Origin: Halobacillus litoralis
Lineage (GTDB): Bacteria; Bacillota; Bacilli; Bacillales; Halobacillaceae
NCBI RefSeq assembly: GCF_009856415.1
Contig: NZ_WMEZ01000002.1
Coordinates: 803,307-867,306, forward strand
Direction of reading: 5' to 3'
DNA length: 64,000 nucleotides
Under the pieces are notes generated by a model, which was not told the DNA's origin, searched no databases, and saw only the letters and a program-made list of their open reading frames with translations. Made by a program: the position numbers and the translations under genes. This document shows, piece after piece, positions 26,064 to 34,184 of this stretch (position 1 is the stretch's first letter; the number at the start of each line of letters is the position of its first letter).

Positions 26064-26113
26064 GTTATACAAAAATACCAAGACCAGCTATTTCAGTATA
26101 ACTTTTGTATAAC
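26064..26113. promoter_or_regulatory. Inverted repeat in the region upstream of the ABC exporter
   Basis: GTTATACAAAA (26064-26074) and TTTTGTATAAC (26103-26113) form a perfect 11-base inverted repeat 28 bases apart, and GTATAAC recurs at 26096-26102. It lies between the exporter genes (minus) and a small gene plus HxlR regulator (plus). The rest of 25953-26300 is AT-rich with no gene. Confidence 0.45.
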
Positions 26114-26300
26114 ACTCATCCTTCTACCAATGTGCGCCACTGAGCCAAAACCACGGACTTAATTGTTGATTATTTACACAAGTTTACGTCATAATAGGCA
26201 ATGTAACACGCACAAATATGTAAGTACTTGTGACACATTTAAAAAGCAAATAGAATTATATTAATAGTGTTTTTCCGAACAAACAGGAAGGTGATCCTTT

Positions 26301-26498
26301 TTGGACAACATAAAACCGATTTTTCCCGTTACTGAAGAATTATTAGAACTCGTTGACTTATTAAACCAAGTCTCGGAATCGGAAGAAGAAAAAGTCATCC
26401 CTCAGACCATGACTGTCTTGAACAAAGTCTATGCCCAGGGAGTATTGGAAGGCTACGAAAAAGCCATGCAAAAACAAGGACAAACCACAAAAAAATAA
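26301..26498 (+). CDS. Small hypothetical protein in an HxlR operon
   Basis: A 65-residue acidic-then-basic protein, predicted mostly helical (EELLELVDLLNQVSESEEEKV then VLEGYEKAMQKQ). I do not recognise the family. It begins with TTG, but GGAAGGTGATCC lies eight bases upstream, an excellent ribosome site that matches the 16S tail, so translation is credible. It is followed after 16 bases by the HxlR regulator gene, and both diverge from the ABC exporter. Confidence 0.6.
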   Translation: MDNIKPIFPVTEELLELVDLLNQVSESEEEKVIPQTMTVLNKVYAQGVLEGYEKAMQKQGQTTKK

Positions 26499-26514
26499 CG
26501 TGAGGTGAAAGCAG

Positions 26515-26874
26515 ATGAAGGAAGATGGGATCGGCCTTGATGTCACTCTTGAAGTCGTGTGCGGAAAGTGGAAAGGGTTAATTCTTTGGAAGCTTATCCA
26601 CGAGAATCATCTGCGGTTCAATGCACTGCGTCGGTCCCTTGATGGAAACATCTCTTCCAGAATCCTTGCCCGAGAACTGAAGAAGCTCATCCAGGACGGT
26701 TTAGTCGAACGTATCGATTATGAAACCGTGCCTCCCAGAGTGGAGTATCGAGTAACGCCTTACGGGCGAACAACGGCCTCATTCTTAGAGAAAATGAACG
26801 AATGGGGCATCTACCATAAGCAAAGGGCAGGCCAACAAGACAGCCTCATAGACGTATCGAATCAACTAAAATAA
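26515..26874 (+). CDS. HxlR/YodB-family transcriptional regulator
   Basis: A 119-residue winged-helix dimer-type regulator: LEVVCGKWKGLILWKLIHENHLRFNALRRSL with RILARELKKLIQDGLVERI (recognition helix and following) and the wing VEYRVTPYGR. A single Cys sits at residue 16, in the VCGKWK position near where YodB, CatR and HypR carry their redox-sensing Cys, so sensing of thiol-reactive stress is possible but not shown. GAGGTGA precedes the ATG. It could regulate its own operon or the divergent yfiBC-like exporter. Confidence 0.85.
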   Translation: MKEDGIGLDVTLEVVCGKWKGLILWKLIHENHLRFNALRRSLDGNISSRILARELKKLIQDGLVERIDYETVPPRVEYRVTPYGRTTASFLEKMNEWGIYHKQRAGQQDSLIDVSNQLK

Positions 26875-26880
26875 CAATAG

Positions 26881-26917
26881 AAAAAAAGAGGCATTCGCAA
26901 GTGAGTGCCTCTTTTTG
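26881..26917. terminator. Bidirectional terminator
   Basis: AAAAAGAGGCA and TGCCTCTTTTT with inner pairing TTC/GAG, between the convergent HxlR and oxidoreductase genes. Confidence 0.88.
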
Positions 26918-26924
26918 CAGGACC

Positions 26925-27911
26925 CTAAGAGCGGTCGTTAGGATAAACCAGGCCGATTTGCCGGCGGGCTTCCTCCATGACTTTCGCTGTAATCAGCGTA
27001 TGCTCCAACGAATTATTCTCCGACCGATCTTTTTCCTTCTCCACCAGACTGATGAATTCAGCCGCTTCATAATACATAGGTGAAAACTCATCTTCGAAAG
27101 AAAGCTCTTCCACAGATCCATCTCTATACATAATTTTTATATCTTTCGGTTCAGAAATATTCGGAATGAGCATCGTGCCTTTTTCTCCTTGAATCTCAGA
27201 TGGAGCATGGGAATCAACGATTTTGGAGTGCATCACCACTCCTTCCATTCCATCATACGCTGCGACCACACAGCCTTGCCCGTCCACACCAGACTCCAAA
27301 AACATAGCATTAGCCTGGACATGATTAGGGGCACCGAATAGGACAACCATCGGATAAATGCCATAAATACCAAGGTCCATCAAAGAACCGTTCGACAGTT
27401 CCGGTTTGAAAGCATTCAGGACCTCTCCTCTTTTATATGCATCATAACGGGATGAATACTTGCTGAAGTTCCCGACAAAGCGTCGCACATTCCCGACTTT
27501 ATGTAGATGTTCCTGAATACTTAGGAAGCCTGGCATAAGTGTAGACTTTACAGCTTCCATTAAGAGCACGCCTTCTTCTTTGGCTACCTCTATCATAGAA
27601 GCGATCTCCTGCTGATTGGAAGCCATCGGTTTTTCACATAAAACATGCGTCCCTTGCTTCATGACGATTTTCGCCTGCTCCGCATGAAAAGCGTTAGGAC
27701 TTGCAATATAAACGGCATCCACATTTGAACTTGCCGCCATCTCTTCTATATCCGTGTATGTTTCAGGTGCACCGTGTTTGGATGCAAATGCAGCTGCTTT
27801 CTCTTCTGTACGAGAATACACCCCCTGCAGTGTAAATTGAGGATGCTGCTTAGCTGCTTCTATAAATTTTTCAGTAATGGTATTGGTTCCTATAATTCCA
27901 AATCTGACCAT
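26925..27911 (-). CDS. Gfo/Idh/MocA-family oxidoreductase
   Basis: A 328-residue NAD(P)-dependent oxidoreductase. The Rossmann half has FGIIGTNTITEKFIEA (about 3-18) and the family's EKP motif in HVLCEKPMAS (about 91-100, Lys in catalysis). The C-terminal half is the usual beta-sheet domain with DLGIYGIYP (catalytic-region, about 175). Substrates in the family are sugars, inositols or dihydrodiols; none is indicated. The frame could start 20 codons earlier at a GTG, but GGAGGTGA lies seven bases before the ATG at 27911, which also begins the Rossmann strand. Confidence 0.85.
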   Translation of the reverse strand: MVRFGIIGTNTITEKFIEAAKQHPQFTLQGVYSRTEEKAAAFASKHGAPETYTDIEEMAASSNVDAVYIASPNAFHAEQAKIVMKQGTHVLCEKPMASNQQEIASMIEVAKEEGVLLMEAVKSTLMPGFLSIQEHLHKVGNVRRFVGNFSKYSSRYDAYKRGEVLNAFKPELSNGSLMDLGIYGIYPMVVLFGAPNHVQANAMFLESGVDGQGCVVAAYDGMEGVVMHSKIVDSHAPSEIQGEKGTMLIPNISEPKDIKIMYRDGSVEELSFEDEFSPMYYEAAEFISLVEKEKDRSENNSLEHTLITAKVMEEARRQIGLVYPNDRS

Positions 27912-27984
27912 GTAAGTCACCTCCAAAATAACCGTATCCCCATTATACATGAACATGGAAGAAACACCCACAGCAGAAGCTTGC

Positions 27985-28680
27985 CTAATCTATGTGTTTC
28001 AAGGCGATCTTAGCCAGTACCTGTTGGCCTTTTTCCGTTGGATGAACATCCCCTTTAATAATGTACTCAGGGTGTCCATGATAGGCCTTATAGGCATCGA
28101 CAAGCGTCACGGAAGCAAAGTGCTTCAGCAGCTTGATTAAGGAAGCATACTGCTGGTTAATATAAGCGAGCGGCGTGTTCAACTGGTCACCGGCAGCAGG
28201 GTAAGGATTGTATATGTTGTAAACGAGGATCTTCCCGTTCGTTAATTCGTCAATTTCAAGAATGGTCGAATAAACATTATAAATGAGATCTCGAATAACC
28301 GGAGCGGCCTCCTCCATTTTTAATCCATCCAGTCCCCCATTCTTTTTGACAACATTCAATAAGTCGTTGCCACCAATATACACAATGACAAAATCGGCGT
28401 TTTTAAGACTTTTTCTGAAAGTATCGTTGGATCGAACGGCTGTTAGCAATTCGGCCGATGTCAGCCCAGGAATACTTAAATTGGTCACTTCCATATCTTT
28501 TTTCATTCCAATCAAAGAAGGGAACGACCCTTTTGGAGGGTTTTTATTTTCTCCATCCAAATTATAACCAAATGGAATGGAATCCCCGATGGCGACCAAT
28601 CTTTCTTCTTTAAAAGCTGCTAGGTCAGAAGGTGCCAGAATGACAGTGAACACCATGACCAGGATCCATATATTCTTCAT
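27985..28680 (-). CDS. Secreted SGNH/GDSL-type hydrolase
   Basis: A 231-residue esterase or lipase of the SGNH family. After a signal peptide (MKNIWILVMVFTVILAPSDL, likely cleavage near residue 22) come block I AIGDSIPFGY with the nucleophile Ser (about 31-40), block II Gly in NLSIPGLTSAELL, block III YIGGNDLLN (about 101-109) and block V DVHPTEKG with the catalytic Asp and His (about 213-220). It resembles B. subtilis YpmR-like extracellular hydrolases. The substrate is unknown. It lies upstream of the oxidoreductase on the same strand with a 73-base gap. Confidence 0.87.
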   Translation of the reverse strand: MKNIWILVMVFTVILAPSDLAAFKEERLVAIGDSIPFGYNLDGENKNPPKGSFPSLIGMKKDMEVTNLSIPGLTSAELLTAVRSNDTFRKSLKNADFVIVYIGGNDLLNVVKKNGGLDGLKMEEAAPVIRDLIYNVYSTILEIDELTNGKILVYNIYNPYPAAGDQLNTPLAYINQQYASLIKLLKHFASVTLVDAYKAYHGHPEYIIKGDVHPTEKGQQVLAKIALKHID

Positions 28681-28708
28681 TCTCTACCCCTGCCTTGATT
28701 TGTATGTA

Positions 28709-28743
28709 AAACATGACGCCTGATACTAACCAAGCGTCATTTT
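28709..28743 (-). terminator. Terminator of the CAP-domain lipoprotein gene
   Basis: ATGACGC...GCGTCAT inverted repeat with flanking A/T runs directly after the gene on the minus strand. Confidence 0.7.
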
Positions 28744-28746
28744 CAT

Positions 28747-29532
28747 TTATTTTGCAATGAACATTTGCACCCAGTAATTGCCGTCTTTTGCATAACCGAC
28801 GCCAATGTGCGTGACATTTTTGTTCATAATGTTTTTACGGTGACCTGAACTATTTAACCAACCATCAACAACCGATTGCGGAGACTGCTGCCCAGCAGCA
28901 ATGTTCTCAGCTGCTGTTGAGTAATCGACCCCAAATTCCTTCAGCATATCAAAAGGGCTTCCGTAGGTCGGAGACGTATGGGAGAAATAATCATTCTTCG
29001 CCATATCTTCCGATTTCGTTTGAGCCACTTCTTCTACATCGTTGCTATTCTTTAGTGGTTTCAGACCATTTTTCTCACGAGCTTTGTTCGTTAAATCAAT
29101 CACCTGTTGCTGAAAATCCCCACTTGCCTCATCACTCTCTCGTGCAGTATTATCACGATTTTGTTCAGGTTGATTCGGGGATTGTCTTTGTGCTGGATCT
29201 CCACCTTGTGGATCTTGTGTGTAACGGCCATCGTGGTCAAAAAAGTATGGACCTTGCATGGAACCATTCGTTCCATTTGGGTTTATGCCTTCAAAAGGAA
29301 TGTTGGCATCAAAACGGTTTTGTTCAAAACGATTTTGGCCATCTCTTCCCGGGTCCATCTCCCGCGGTTCATTCCCGTCCCCCTGCATTCCCTGGTCTTC
29401 GGGACCAAAACTAACTTGATTTAAATTGTTACGCTGACTTTCACGTGCGCGTTCTTCTGATGTATTACAAGCAGCTAGCATGGCAATCATCATGAGCGCT
29501 GCGAATAAAATAAACCACTTTTTCTTCATCAT
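28747..29532 (-). CDS. CAP/SCP-domain lipoprotein (YkwD-like)
   Basis: A 261-residue exported lipoprotein. The signal peptide ends in the lipobox MLAAC (Cys about 22). A low-complexity linker rich in N, Q, G, D, R and P follows (about 25-140), then a CAP domain (about 143-258). The domain has the metal-site His of YFSHTSP (about 188), AENIAAGQQ (about 214) and a second His in SSGHRKNIMN (about 232-241), with HIGVGY at the end. Bacillus YkwD-type CAP proteins are extracellular with unclear activity; some link to sporulation or germination. AGGAGG lies four bases before the first ATG and seven before the second, so the start is ambiguous by one codon. Confidence 0.87.
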   Translation of the reverse strand: MMKKKWFILFAALMMIAMLAACNTSEERARESQRNNLNQVSFGPEDQGMQGDGNEPREMDPGRDGQNRFEQNRFDANIPFEGINPNGTNGSMQGPYFFDHDGRYTQDPQGGDPAQRQSPNQPEQNRDNTARESDEASGDFQQQVIDLTNKAREKNGLKPLKNSNDVEEVAQTKSEDMAKNDYFSHTSPTYGSPFDMLKEFGVDYSTAAENIAAGQQSPQSVVDGWLNSSGHRKNIMNKNVTHIGVGYAKDGNYWVQMFIAK

Positions 29533-29639
29533 GCATCCTCCTCAGGATTAATCTTCACGTTTACTATTTGCATGACAGCAAACAATATCCCTGAGAAGAA
29601 GTACCATTTCAGCACACCAATTCCTCTTTATTCGATAAA

Positions 29640-30142
29640 CGCTCCCTATCGTGTAAAATTAAGTTCCGAGATGTTTGTAAAGTGTATGGGGCTGCGGGGA
29701 ATGGCTCGCTTTCCGCGGGAGCGCGGTGAGCCTCCTCGAGCTCCGCTCTGCGGGGTCTCACCAAGCACTCTTTTCCCGCAGGAGTCTCGCCATTTCCCTC
29801 CGCCCCTTTGCATATCAGTGTCTCGAAACCACTACCACAAATAACAGAGCTTCCAATATTACGTTTAGATACCAAAGAGTGTACATTTTCTATGGAAAGC
29901 CTGCTACAGAGCGCTTTATCAACCTAGGACAGGATAATGGAAGACACTCTTCCTGGGTTCGTTTTTCACACTGATCGAATGGGGTTGTTGGGAAGCTGCG
30001 AGACTCCCGCGGGAATGGATTGGCTGGCAAGACCCCGCAGTGCGAAGTCACGAGGAGGCTTGCCGTCATCCCCGCAGGAAAGCGAGTAGCTTCCCAACAA
30101 CCCCTGACGCCCAACAACGGCAACGAACCCCGAATATACTCA
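29640..30142. repeat. Composite hairpin repeat 2 (A unit inverted + B unit)
   Basis: Same order and orientation as the copy at 12865-13372. The A palindrome spans about 29670-29840. The B palindrome has a perfect 17-base outer stem, GGGGTTGTTGGGAAGCT (29982-29998) with its complement at 30088-30104, and an inner GGCAAG/CTTGCC stem. The outer inverted ends are degenerate here (AAGTTCCGAGAT on the left). Between 29533 and 30144 I see nothing but this element. Confidence 0.85.
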
Positions 30143-30144
30143 AA

Positions 30145-30187
30145 TAAAAAAACCTGAACGGTTCCTTTTATGGAAGTCCAGGTTTTT
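30145..30187 (-). terminator. Terminator of the small Cys-rich protein gene
   Basis: AAAAACCTG.../...CAGGTTTTT with an inner GGTTCC/GGAA pairing, just past the stop at 30196 on the minus strand. Confidence 0.75.
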
Positions 30188-30195
30188 GGGGGATG

Positions 30196-30402
30196 CTATT
30201 TTGTATGGCAATCGGGGCAGCAGTGTTTGCAGCCGTTGACATCGTCGTAAGTATTTCTGGCAACTTCGAGTGCTGCTGCGCAGTCCTCGTGACCACCTAA
30301 TTCCAATAAATTCTGCTCGAAGGGCATAAAATCACAGCCTTCGACATGCACTTCGTGTTCGCCACCTGTCTGCTGGTTCTGGTTCACATAAAATTGTGCC
30401 AT
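30196..30402 (-). CDS. Small Cys/His-rich conserved protein
   Basis: A 68-residue cytoplasmic protein with five Cys and five His, including VHVEGCDFMP near the middle and NGCKHCCPDCHT at the C-terminus. The arrangement could bind zinc. Similar short proteins (pattern H-x4-C...LG....C..A...A......NGC..C....CH) are found in other bacteria, but I know no function. AAAGGAGG lies at good spacing before the ATG. It stands alone between a repeat element and the ectoine cluster. Confidence 0.7.
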   Translation of the reverse strand: MAQFYVNQNQQTGGEHEVHVEGCDFMPFEQNLLELGGHEDCAAALEVARNTYDDVNGCKHCCPDCHTK

Positions 30403-30479
30403 TCCAATACCTCCTTTTGTGGAGGCATTCCCCTACCAGATGAATGACAAACACAAAACGGCGGGCTGAGCCGGCTTTT

Positions 30480-31919
30480 CTAGTCATCAAGATGGAAACA
30501 TACGACTTTTTGTTCAGTCATGGATTCAACACTAAAACGTACTCCCTCACGACCGATGCCCGATCCTTTCGTCCCTCCGAACGGCATTTCATCAATTCGA
30601 TAATCGCTGCTGTCGTTGATCATAATTCCACCTACGTCCATTTTCCTTATGGCTTTAAAAGCTTGATTGATGTCGTTTGTGAAAATTCCTGCATGCAGTC
30701 CATAATTGACGGCATTGGATTTTTCAATAGCTTCCTCTAAATCAGCAACAGGGTTTACAATGACTACAGGTCCAAAGATCTCTTCCACCATCACTTTCGC
30801 ATCTGAAGGTACATGGGTCAGAATCGTTGGTGAATAGTAGGCTCCGTCGCGGACCCCTCCCGTTTCTATTTGGGCTCCCTTTTCCAACGCTTCCTCGACC
30901 CATTCGGACACACGGACCGCTTCTTTTTCATTAATCATCGGACCTACATCCGTTCTTTCATCCATTTTATTCCCGACTTTCAGTGCTGCAGTCGCTTCCA
31001 CCAGAAGATCAATGAAATCGGAATAAAGATCTTCGCTTACAAAAATCCTCTGAACGCCAATACAATTTTGCCCCGCCGCCGAAAAAGCACCCGAACAGCA
31101 AGCATGAACAGCCTTGGAGAGATCTGCGTCATTAAGGACAATGACTGGCGAGTTCGATCCCAGTTCCATGCTGATTTTTTTCGTTCCTGCCTTTCTCGTG
31201 ATCGCTTCCCCGGCATCGGGTCCTCCCGTAAAGGAAATCATTTTGATGGCCGGATGTGTAACCAGCGGATCTCCGACTTCCTTTCCCGGCCCAGTGACTA
31301 CGGATAGATAACCATCAGGAAGTCCAGCTTCCACAAAGGCTTCCGCCAGCTTCAATGCACTGAGAGGCGTGGCAGAAGCTGGTTTGACGACAATCGCGTT
31401 CCCTGCAGCAATGGCTGGCCCTATTTTATGTGCGACTAAATTGAGCGGGTCATTAAAAGGAGTGATGGCTCCTACGACTCCCACAGGAAAACGTTGATAA
31501 TACCCGACCCTTTTTTCGCTGCCCGGATTTTGATCGAAGTTGATGGTCTCTCCTTTCATCCGTCTGGCTTCCTCTGCGCTGATCCGGATGGTTTGAATGG
31601 CCCGTGAGACCTCTGAACGAGCTTCCGTAATCGTCTTACTGCCTTCACTTGCGATGATCGCAGCAAAAGCTTCTTGATCCTCCTCCATATAATCAGCAAC
31701 TTTGTTTAATACGCGGATCCTTTCATGTGTGGGAATAGGATCCCTCATTTGAAAAATACGATCGGCGGTTTCAATGGCTTCCATCATTTCTTCTTTAGTG
31801 GCAGAGGGGACAGTGGCCACCACTTCATTGTCATGAGGGTTGGTTACATCAAAACTTCTGAAGCCTTCCCGCCATTCTCCCCCGATCAGCATTTTATAAC
31901 TCTTCACCTTCGTCGTCAT
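30480..31919 (-). CDS. Aldehyde dehydrogenase of the ectoine cluster
   Basis: A 479-residue NAD(P)-dependent aldehyde dehydrogenase. It has the Glu of MELGSNSPVIVL (about 252), the catalytic Cys in SAAGQNCIGVQR (about 286) and EEIFGPVVIVNP (about 382). It closes an operon with ectoine-degradation genes, and its best-fitting role is oxidation of aspartate semialdehyde (DoeC-type step) or a related semialdehyde. The ATG at 31919 overlaps the homoserine dehydrogenase stop by four bases and has GGAGGAGGGAG upstream; a longer start inside the previous gene is unlikely. Confidence 0.8.
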   Translation of the reverse strand: MTTKVKSYKMLIGGEWREGFRSFDVTNPHDNEVVATVPSATKEEMMEAIETADRIFQMRDPIPTHERIRVLNKVADYMEEDQEAFAAIIASEGSKTITEARSEVSRAIQTIRISAEEARRMKGETINFDQNPGSEKRVGYYQRFPVGVVGAITPFNDPLNLVAHKIGPAIAAGNAIVVKPASATPLSALKLAEAFVEAGLPDGYLSVVTGPGKEVGDPLVTHPAIKMISFTGGPDAGEAITRKAGTKKISMELGSNSPVIVLNDADLSKAVHACCSGAFSAAGQNCIGVQRIFVSEDLYSDFIDLLVEATAALKVGNKMDERTDVGPMINEKEAVRVSEWVEEALEKGAQIETGGVRDGAYYSPTILTHVPSDAKVMVEEIFGPVVIVNPVADLEEAIEKSNAVNYGLHAGIFTNDINQAFKAIRKMDVGGIMINDSSDYRIDEMPFGGTKGSGIGREGVRFSVESMTEQKVVCFHLDD

Positions 31920-32980
31920 GAGTGGCTCCCTCCTCCGATTTTGGTTCCCTGCTTCTGTTTGTGACAATGGATCAAGTCGATCAATAGAGAAAATCCCGTT
32001 TCCTTCAACCCTGCCCCTGCTCCTGTGAGCATGATCGGCCCGGACAGATCACATTCATAGACGATTGCATTGGTTGCACCACTCACACGTGCTAATAGAT
32101 CATCCTCTTTAATACGCTCCGGGCGGACCGTCGCCTTCACATTTCCGTTGTTTTGAGAGATACGTGCAAGCAGCTTCCATTTTTCGCCGGCCTTTTCAGC
32201 TTCTTTGATATCTTCTACGGATAAACCAGTAATTCCGGCACAGAAAATTTCATCAGGGTCGAGATGAACGCCATATACATGATTGGATAGAATTGCAGCT
32301 TTATACCTGACATCATAGGCTTCAAGATCACTCGTCGGATCTGCCTCTGCATAACCGAGGGCTTGGGCTTTTTCCAACGCTTGTTTCAAAGTCATTCCAC
32401 TTTCCATAGCTGTAAGAATATAATTGGTCGTACCATTCAATATTCCTCTCATTTCTTTAATTTCATTGCCAGCTAAGGTTTCTAAAGGCAGCCTTAAAGC
32501 CGGCGTACCACTCATGACCGTTCCTTCGAATCCGAAAAACACGCCATGGTGATCCGCTTTTTCGGTTAATTCTTGATAGGCGAGGGCAACAGGGCCCTTG
32601 TTTGTCGTTATGACACTTTTTCCTGTTTCAAAAGCACGATGGCAGTGTGTGAGTGCAGGCTCGCCTGTTTTGACATCGGTGTAGGTGACTTCTATGACGA
32701 CATCCGCCTGTGATTTCTCTATCGTTTCTATACTGTTCCACCCTTTGATCGTCTGACTGGATGACGGATAGGATTCTACAGAGCCCGTTCGTTTTACACA
32801 CTCTAATAACTCTGCAATATTCAAACCACCCGGATGGAAAATAGAGCCTTTCATGACGTCCGATATGGCCACAATCTCCACATCAAGTCCGTAATTTTGC
32901 TGAAGTTCCTGATGTTTTTCCTCCAAAATTTCCGCAAACGACTGACCTACGCCTCCAAATCCGATCATGGCTATTTTCAT
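31916..32980 (-). CDS. Homoserine dehydrogenase (no ACT domain)
   Basis: Interconverts aspartate semialdehyde and homoserine with NAD(P)H. The 354 residues include the Rossmann start IAMIGFGGVGQSF, the family signature region around GILNGTTNYILTAM (about 178-191) and YAEADPTSDLEAYDVRYKAAIL (about 207-228). It lacks the C-terminal ACT domain of threonine-inhibited biosynthetic enzymes (about 430 residues). Placement inside an ectoine-degradation operon suggests a catabolic or channelling role for aspartate semialdehyde formed there. It overlaps both neighbours (four bases each with the ALDH gene and the M20 gene). Confidence 0.88.
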   Translation of the reverse strand: MKIAMIGFGGVGQSFAEILEEKHQELQQNYGLDVEIVAISDVMKGSIFHPGGLNIAELLECVKRTGSVESYPSSSQTIKGWNSIETIEKSQADVVIEVTYTDVKTGEPALTHCHRAFETGKSVITTNKGPVALAYQELTEKADHHGVFFGFEGTVMSGTPALRLPLETLAGNEIKEMRGILNGTTNYILTAMESGMTLKQALEKAQALGYAEADPTSDLEAYDVRYKAAILSNHVYGVHLDPDEIFCAGITGLSVEDIKEAEKAGEKWKLLARISQNNGNVKATVRPERIKEDDLLARVSGATNAIVYECDLSGPIMLTGAGAGLKETGFSLLIDLIHCHKQKQGTKIGGGSHS

Positions 32981-34173
32981 ATTGAATGGACTCCTCCTCG
33001 CTTAAGTAATAAGTATGCACTCTCCAAAAGCACCCTTACACCAATCGGCAAGGATCGTTCATCGATATCAAAATCCGATTGATGGAGACTCCGTTCCTTT
33101 TCCAGAGCGCAGCCAAGGAAAAACATCGCCCCGGGTATTTTTCTAGTGAAATGACTGAAGTCTTCGCTCCCCATCCCAAAGGGCTCTTCATACATGTTCA
33201 ATCCGCATGCCGCTTCCTTTATGATCCGGTTAATAACAGGATCGTTGATCAAAGAGGGTTCACCGCGATGGATGCGAAGTGAATATTCCCCGCCGAGCGC
33301 TGTGACGATATTGGCCACCTGATGGATTTCCTTGTATAACTCATCTCTTACATCATCTTTATAAGATCTGATGGTCCCTTTCATGTCTACAGTGCTTGGA
33401 ATGACATTGTTGGCCTCCCCGGCATGTACCTGCCCGACACTAATGGTCCCGACATCCAGAGGGTTTACTTTTCGACCATTCAGGCTGTATAACGCTTGCA
33501 ATACATAAGTCGCCATCCAGATCGGGTCTTTTACATGCTGGGGATATCCCGCATGGCCGCCGCTCCCTTGAATTTTCAAATGAAACTCGTCATTGTTTGC
33601 CATGCTCGGACCGTCATTCCATTGGATACCGCCGGATTTCCTCCATGGGCACATGTGCAGGGATAGAACGGCGTCCAGACCATCCAGCTTTCCGGACTCC
33701 AGCATTTTCATCGCTCCCGTTTTCCCTGCTGCATCACAACTTTCTTCTGCTGGTTGAAATATCAGTTTCATTGTTCCATGAAAACGTCCAGCTTTTGTGT
33801 CTTCCGCCAATAACCTTGCGATCCCTAGCAAGATGGCCATATGTGCATCATGCCCACACGCGTGCATCACACCCGGATGTTGGGAAGCCCAGGGGGCATC
33901 CGTCGTTTCGGTGACGGGGAGGGCGTCCATATCTGCACGGATCCCAATGACAGGACCCTCTCCCCGGCTGACGGTAGCGATAATCCCATAGCCTCCGATA
34001 TTCTTTTCGATTTCAAACGTGTGGAAGCTTTCTAATATTTCTCCCACCTTCTCACTCGTTCGCTTTTCCTGAAAACTGAGTTCAGGGAAGCGGTGAAAAT
34101 CCCTCCGCCACCCCACTAAATCATTCAAAATCTGGTCTGAACGCAAGGCAAGATCCGACTTTTCGGTCTTCAC
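32977..34173 (-). CDS. M20-family amidohydrolase, candidate N-acetyl-diaminobutyrate deacetylase
   Basis: A zinc-dependent M20/ArgE-DapE type hydrolase of about 398 residues. It shows GIRADMDALPV (about 75-85), HACGHDAHMAIL with the metal-binding His residues (about 103-114), FQPAEESCDAAG with the catalytic Glu pair (about 134) and a C-terminal GMGSEDFSHF (about 345). In known ectoine pathways N-acetyl-diaminobutyrate is deacetylated by DoeB/EutE, which belongs to a different (AstE-like) family. This enzyme is the only deacylase in the locus and may take that step. The GTG at 34173 follows GAGGAGG at good spacing and is preferred to a GTG at 34188. Confidence 0.8.
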   Translation of the reverse strand: MKTEKSDLALRSDQILNDLVGWRRDFHRFPELSFQEKRTSEKVGEILESFHTFEIEKNIGGYGIIATVSRGEGPVIGIRADMDALPVTETTDAPWASQHPGVMHACGHDAHMAILLGIARLLAEDTKAGRFHGTMKLIFQPAEESCDAAGKTGAMKMLESGKLDGLDAVLSLHMCPWRKSGGIQWNDGPSMANNDEFHLKIQGSGGHAGYPQHVKDPIWMATYVLQALYSLNGRKVNPLDVGTISVGQVHAGEANNVIPSTVDMKGTIRSYKDDVRDELYKEIHQVANIVTALGGEYSLRIHRGEPSLINDPVINRIIKEAACGLNMYEEPFGMGSEDFSHFTRKIPGAMFFLGCALEKERSLHQSDFDIDERSLPIGVRVLLESAYLLLKRGGVHSI

Positions 34174-34184
34174 ATCTTCCCTCC

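Noticed and set aside
29572..30123. Open frames in composite repeat 2
   Set aside because: Same reason: translation of the repeat itself.
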